Positions 6,786-9,950 of a stretch of 9,950 bases of DNA are shown here, piece after piece. The notes under the pieces are model-generated. The model saw only the letters and a list, made by a program, of their open reading frames with translations. It did no database searches and was not told the origin of the DNA. Made by a program: the position numbers and the translations under genes. Source of the DNA: a bacterium (GTDB lineage Bacteria; Pseudomonadota; Alphaproteobacteria; Rhizobiales; Xanthobacteraceae); NCBI GenBank assembly GCA_029946075.1, contig JAQSDT010000797.1, positions 1 to 9,950 on the forward strand, in the 5' to 3' direction. The first letter of the stretch is position 1. The number at the start of each line of letters is the position of its first letter.

Positions 6786-7994
6786 ATGAAGAAAATGCTG
6801 ACATCCTTGATTGTGTTCCTGAGCCTGACCTCGGCGCATGCGCAGACGGCGTCGAAGCCGGTGAAGCTCGGCGTCCTCAACGACCAGTCGGGCCAATATG
6901 CCGACGCCGCAGGGCCTGCTTCCGTCGAAGTCGCCAAAATGGCGATCGCGGACTTTGGCGGCAAGCTGCTGGGACAGCCGATCGAGCTGATCTTCGCCGA
7001 TCACCAGAACAAGGCGGATATCGCGACGGGCATTGCCAGAAGGTGGATCGACACCGAGAACGTCGACGTCATTCTCGATATCGGTAACTCCGCGGTCGCG
7101 CTGGCGCTCTCCGATATCGTGCGGGACAAGAACAAGGTCATGATCGTGTCGTCGGCGGGGGCCTCGACGATCACCAACGAGCGCTGCTCTGCGAACAGCT
7201 TCCAGTGGACCTACAATACGGCGACGCTGGCGCGCAGCACGGCCAAGGCATTGCTGGGGCAGGGCGGCAACGAGTGGTTCTTCCTGACGGCCGATTATGC
7301 CTTCGGCCACGCCTTCGAGGCCGATGCCTCGGCCGTGGTCAAGGCGTCGGGCGGTAAGGTGGTCGGCGGGGTGCGCCATCCCTTCAACACCAGCGACTTC
7401 TCGTCGTTCCTGCTGCAGGCCCAGGCCTCCAGCGCCAATGTGCTGGCGCTCGCCAATGCCAGCGGCGATACCTCCAACTCGCTGATGCAGGCGCATGAAT
7501 TCGGCCTGCTCGGACAGAAGAGCAAGATGAAGGTGGCGGCGCTGCTGTTCCAGATCACGGACGCCAAGTCGGTCGGTCTGAAGAACCTGCAGGGCGTGTT
7601 CACGTCGGAGGCCTTTTACTGGGATCGAAACGACGCATCGCGCGCGTTCGGCAAGCGCTTCTTCGACAAGGTCGGCCGCATGCCGACCATGGTTCAGGCC
7701 GGGATGTATTCGGCAACCATGCATTACCTGAAAGCCGTGCAGGCGGCGGGTACGCTCGATACGGCAGCGGTGCTGGCGAAATTCCGTTCGCTGCCGGTGA
7801 ACGACTTCTTCTCGGAGAAGGGCTACGTCCGCGAGGACGGCATGCACATCCACGACTATTACCTGCTGCGCGCCAAGACCGTGGAGCAGTCCAAGGGCCC
7901 CTGGGATTTCTATGACGTCATTGCCACGGTGCCGGCCGACGATGCCAACATTCCGCGCGACCAGAGCAAGTGCGCACTGATGAAGAAGTCCTGA
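6786..7994 (+). CDS. Periplasmic ABC transporter substrate-binding protein, LivK/Peripla_BP_6 type
   Basis: A 402-residue secreted binding protein. The signal peptide is clear: MKKMLTSLIVFLSLTSAHA with cleavage expected after AHA (before QTAS). The mature part starts KLGVLNDQSGQYADAAGPAS and has the two-lobe plan of branched-chain amino acid and aromatic-acid binders. C134 (in NERCSANSF) and C396 (six residues from the end, in SKCALMKKS) could form the disulfide seen in this subgroup. AGGGAGG lies 8 bases before the start, the strongest ribosome binding site in the operon, fitting a protein needed in excess. It follows the ene-reductase by 58 bases and is the last gene before a terminator. 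No permease or ATPase gene is present in the window. The ligand is probably the acid used by the operon; relatives bind lignin-type aromatic acids, but the ligand cannot be read from the sequence. Confidence 0.92.
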   Translation: MKKMLTSLIVFLSLTSAHAQTASKPVKLGVLNDQSGQYADAAGPASVEVAKMAIADFGGKLLGQPIELIFADHQNKADIATGIARRWIDTENVDVILDIGNSAVALALSDIVRDKNKVMIVSSAGASTITNERCSANSFQWTYNTATLARSTAKALLGQGGNEWFFLTADYAFGHAFEADASAVVKASGGKVVGGVRHPFNTSDFSSFLLQAQASSANVLALANASGDTSNSLMQAHEFGLLGQKSKMKVAALLFQITDAKSVGLKNLQGVFTSEAFYWDRNDASRAFGKRFFDKVGRMPTMVQAGMYSATMHYLKAVQAAGTLDTAAVLAKFRSLPVNDFFSEKGYVREDGMHIHDYYLLRAKTVEQSKGPWDFYDVIATVPADDANIPRDQSKCALMKKS

Positions 7995-8009
7995 TCGCTC
8001 GCATCCGAC

Positions 8010-8051
8010 ATCGGAGCGGCAGCCGCAACGCCGCCGCTCCGATTGTTTTTT
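8010..8051 (+). terminator. Intrinsic terminator of the catabolic operon
   Basis: A perfect 11-bp stem, ATCGGAGCGGC (8010-8020) with GCCGCTCCGAT (8033-8043), closes a 12-base loop. It is followed by TG and six T residues (8046-8051). It begins 15 bases after the stop of the binding protein. The convergent SDR gene ends at 8070; on the - strand the hairpin is not followed by a T run, so it works mainly for the + strand. Confidence 0.9.
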
Positions 8052-8069
8052 GGCCAGAAGGAGGCCAGC

Positions 8070-8768
8070 TCACACCGAGCGCGTCAGCCCGCCGTCGACC
8101 CGCAAATTCTGTCCGGTGATGTAGGCGCCGCCTTCGGACGCAAGGAAGGCGACCGTAGCCGCGATTTCCTCGCTGGTACCGTAGCGCTTCATCGGCACTG
8201 CAGATCGGCGCTCGTCCGTGGCCGGCAGGCTGTCGATCCAGCCGGGCAGTACATTGTTCATCCGCACATTGTCGGCGGCGTATTCGTCCGCGAAGATCTT
8301 GGTGAATGCCGCAAGGCCGGCGCGGAACACGGCCGAGGTCGGAAACATTGCGCTCGGCTCGAACGCCCACGCCGTCGAGATGTTGATGATCGCGCCGCCG
8401 CGCTGCTGCGCCATGATCGTCGCCACGATCCGCGTCGGCCGGATCACGTTGAGCAGATAGGTATCCATGCCCTTCATCCATTGCTCGTCGGTGATCTTGA
8501 GAATCTTGTCGCGCGGGCCGTGGCCGGCGCTGTTGACCAGCACGTCCACGCGCCCCCATTTCGCGACCACGGCGTCGACCAGCCGCTGCAGATCGTCGTT
8601 CGACTGGTTGGAGCCGGTCACGCCGATTCCGCCGAGCTCGTTCGCGATCGCTTCGCCCTTGCCGGACGAGGAGAGGATCGCAACCTTGTAACCGTCCTGT
8701 GCAAGACGCCGCGCGGACGCGGCGCCCATGCCGCTGCCGCCTGCCGTAACGATGGCAACTTTCATCAT
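8070..8768 (-). CDS. Short-chain dehydrogenase/reductase family protein lacking the canonical Tyr/Lys pair
   Basis: A 232-residue Rossmann-fold protein of classical SDR length. It has the nucleotide-binding TAGGSGMGAA (residues 8-17), the VNSAG motif (N79), MNNVLPGWIDS and the C-terminal ITGQNLRVDGGLTRSV. The catalytic region is unusual. Aligning INISTAWAFEP and TSAVFRAGLAAFTK to classical SDRs puts T132 at the usual Ser, S145 at the usual Tyr and R149 at the usual Lys. It may bind a nucleotide and a ligand without normal dehydrogenase chemistry, or use a different mechanism. Because the rest is well conserved, this looks like a divergent subfamily and not a decayed gene. ATG 8768 is chosen, with GAAGG 5-6 bases upstream; ATG 8765 is next to it. 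It faces away from the operon and diverges from an aldo/keto reductase remnant. Confidence 0.88.
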   Translation of the reverse strand: MMKVAIVTAGGSGMGAASARRLAQDGYKVAILSSSGKGEAIANELGGIGVTGSNQSNDDLQRLVDAVVAKWGRVDVLVNSAGHGPRDKILKITDEQWMKGMDTYLLNVIRPTRIVATIMAQQRGGAIINISTAWAFEPSAMFPTSAVFRAGLAAFTKIFADEYAADNVRMNNVLPGWIDSLPATDERRSAVPMKRYGTSEEIAATVAFLASEGGAYITGQNLRVDGGLTRSV

Positions 8769-8898
8769 GGATACCTTCGGATGATTTCGATGGCGGAAAC
8801 CATGGCCGAACCTGACAGCGGCCGCAATGGCGCTGCTTGTCGAAGCCGGCGCCGCCCGGCATGGTCGGCTGCAACAATCTGCGGGAGGAAAAACAACA

Positions 8899-9170
8899 AT
8901 GAAGCAACGCAGGATCGGCGCGACCAAACTGTAAGTCACCGAACTTGGCCTCGGCGGCGCGCCGATGGGTGAGTTCCGGGCGACGATCTCCGACGCCGAC
9001 GCCACTGATCTCACCGATGCCGCCTATGAGGGCGGGGTGCGCTATTTCGACACCTCGCCATTCTACGGCTGCAGGACATCGCGCGGCTGTCCGCGAAAAT
9101 CCCGGTCGAACTCTGGAGCGAATTGAAGCGCGAAAAGCTGCTTGATCCGGCGGCGCCGACGCCGAACTGA
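8899..9170 (+). pseudogene. Aldo/keto reductase pseudogene (early stop plus large internal deletion)
   Basis: After a GGGAGG ribosome binding site (8883-8888), ATG 8899 opens MKQRRIGATKL, a TAA stop at 8932-8934, then VTELGLGGAPMGEF and ...AAYEGGVRYFDTSPFYG in the same frame. This is the N-terminus of an aldo/keto reductase of the L-fucose/D-threo-aldose 1-dehydrogenase type, with the catalytic Asp of YFDTSPFYG. Immediately after FYG (about 9069) the sequence jumps, in another frame, to LQDIARLSAKIPVELWSELK and then REKLLDPAAPTPN, ending at TGA 9168-9170. That is the C-terminus of the same family. Roughly 230-250 central residues, including the catalytic Tyr's partners and most of the barrel, are gone. 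The product cannot be functional. It stops 5 bases before the convergent bpt stop. Two independent lesions show real decay. Confidence 0.85.
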
Positions 9171-9175
9171 GCGTC

Positions 9176-9950
9176 TCAGTCCTGCGGCTCGGCCAGCACT
9201 TCGCCCGAGGCGTCGACGCGCAGCCAGCCGGACGGCGCCAGTCGCTGCTGCGGCAGGAAGCGGCCCTTGTAGTCCATCTTCTTGGAGCCTTCGATCCAGT
9301 AGCCGAGATAGACGTAGGGCAATCCGAGCCTGCGGGCGCGGGTGATGTGGTCGAGGATCATGTAGGTGCCGAGCGAGCGGTCCTGCTGCGACGGCTCGAA
9401 GAACGAGTAGACCATCGACAGCCCGTCGCTGAGCACGTCGGTCAGCGCCACCGCCATCAGCTCGTCGCCGCGTCCGGTAATCCCGGAATCGACGCCGCGC
9501 TTGCGGTACTCGATGATGCGGGTCTCGACATGGCTGTCTTCCACCATCATCGCGTAGTCGAGCACGGTCATGTCGGCCATGCCGCCATGGCGGTGCCGCT
9601 TGTCGAGATAGGCGCGGAACACCGAATATTGCTCCGAGGTCGGCACCGCGCTGCGCTGCTCGCCGACGACGTCGGCATTGCGCGCCAGGATTTTGCGGAA
9701 ATTGCGCGAGGGGCGGAATTCGTTGGCGACGACGCGGACCGATACGCAGGCCCGGCACTGGTCGCAGGCCGGGCGGTAGGCGATCGACTGGCTGCGGCGG
9801 AAGCCGCCATGGGTCAGGAGGTCGTTGAGGTCGCCGGCCTTGTCGCCGACCAGATGCGTGAACACCTTGCGCTCGTGCCGGCCCGGCAGATACGGGCAGG
9901 GCGAGGGTGCCGTCAGGTAGAATTGCGGGGTGTCACGGGAGTGCTGGGTC
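9176..9950 (-). CDS. bpt: Aspartate/glutamate leucyltransferase (Bpt), missing first two bases
   Basis: This cytosolic enzyme transfers Leu from leucyl-tRNA to proteins with N-terminal Asp or Glu, marking them for ClpS/ClpAP degradation (bacterial N-end rule). The frame reads TQHSRDTPQFYLTAPSPCPYL from the window edge, continuing to the PGRHERKVFTHL motif. The cysteine cluster YRPACDQCRACVSVRV is typical of the family, and the C-terminal acyltransferase fold contains GYWIEGSKKMDYKGRF. The last base of the window is the G of what should be an ATG just outside, giving about 258 residues, the normal length. The gene was formerly often annotated as arginyltransferase (ate). It is a housekeeping gene with no evident link to the catabolic operon and ends against the aldo/keto reductase pseudogene. 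Confidence 0.93.
   Translation of the reverse strand, partial: TQHSRDTPQFYLTAPSPCPYLPGRHERKVFTHLVGDKAGDLNDLLTHGGFRRSQSIAYRPACDQCRACVSVRVVANEFRPSRNFRKILARNADVVGEQRSAVPTSEQYSVFRAYLDKRHRHGGMADMTVLDYAMMVEDSHVETRIIEYRKRGVDSGITGRGDELMAVALTDVLSDGLSMVYSFFEPSQQDRSLGTYMILDHITRARRLGLPYVYLGYWIEGSKKMDYKGRFLPQQRLAPSGWLRVDASGEVLAEPQD

Noticed and set aside
6762..7853. 363-codon frame on the - strand opposite the binding protein
   Set aside because: Shadow of a strongly supported coding gene with signal peptide and ribosome binding site; no motif of its own.
8010..8051. Terminator hairpin as a bidirectional terminator for the SDR gene
   Set aside because: The SDR gene ends at 8070 and the hairpin lies just beyond, but on the - strand the stem is preceded by A residues and not followed by a T run, so only the + strand role is well supported.
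8769..9014. N-terminal extension of the SDR frame upstream of 8768
   Set aside because: The extension is not SDR-like and runs antisense through the aldo/keto reductase remnant; ATG 8768 has a proper ribosome binding site and starts right at the Rossmann fold.
1..9950. CRISPR array, tRNA or rRNA gene, insertion sequence or integrase
   Set aside because: No regularly spaced repeats, no tRNA- or rRNA-like sequence, and no transposase or integrase motif were seen on either strand by eye.

Overview
The window reads as a high-GC alphaproteobacterial chromosome segment, most like Bradyrhizobium or a close relative. The basis is protein character (a rhizobial-type MntH, a Bpt leucyltransferase and a LivK-type aromatic-class binding protein) together with a Mur/Fur-like TTGCAA operator. 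This assignment is inferred from familiarity with the families; no search was run.

Layout. (1) Bases 1-236 hold an internal piece of a class I SAM-dependent methyltransferase on the + strand. It collides with a truncated MFS exporter on the - strand (about 216-668). Both genes lose their 3' parts at the same point, so this end is either a rearrangement breakpoint or a chimeric assembly join. (2) Bases 669-809 form a divergent intergenic region with a paired TTGCAA operator ahead of mntH (810-2216), a proton-coupled Mn(II) importer. (3) An IclR-family regulator (2219-2956, - strand) meets mntH tail to tail and diverges from a catabolic operon. The 503-base gap between the regulator and the operon holds an AT-rich near-palindrome, several hairpins and a 12-codon ORF with a strong ribosome binding site. 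(4) The operon on the + strand encodes a LigI-like amidohydrolase (3460-4305), a class III CoA-transferase (4310-5521), a YqjM-type old yellow enzyme (5555-6727) and a periplasmic ABC binding protein (6786-7994). It closes with a strong intrinsic terminator (8010-8051). (5) A short-chain dehydrogenase with a non-canonical active site (8070-8768, - strand) diverges from an aldo/keto reductase pseudogene (8899-9170, + strand). The pseudogene carries an early stop and has lost its whole middle. (6) The window ends with bpt (9176 to beyond 9950, - strand), an aspartate/glutamate leucyltransferase complete except for the first two bases of its start codon.

How the genes may work together. The IclR regulator, binding protein, CoA-transferase, ene-reductase and lactonase/amidohydrolase fit a small inducible route. 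An unsaturated or cyclic carboxylic acid would be imported, activated as a CoA thioester, reduced at a C=C bond and hydrolysed. The substrate cannot be read from sequence. No ABC permease or ATPase lies in the window, so the binding protein must use components encoded elsewhere, or serve a different role. The divergent SDR and the dead aldo/keto reductase suggest that the neighbouring oxidoreductase locus is decaying or being remodelled.
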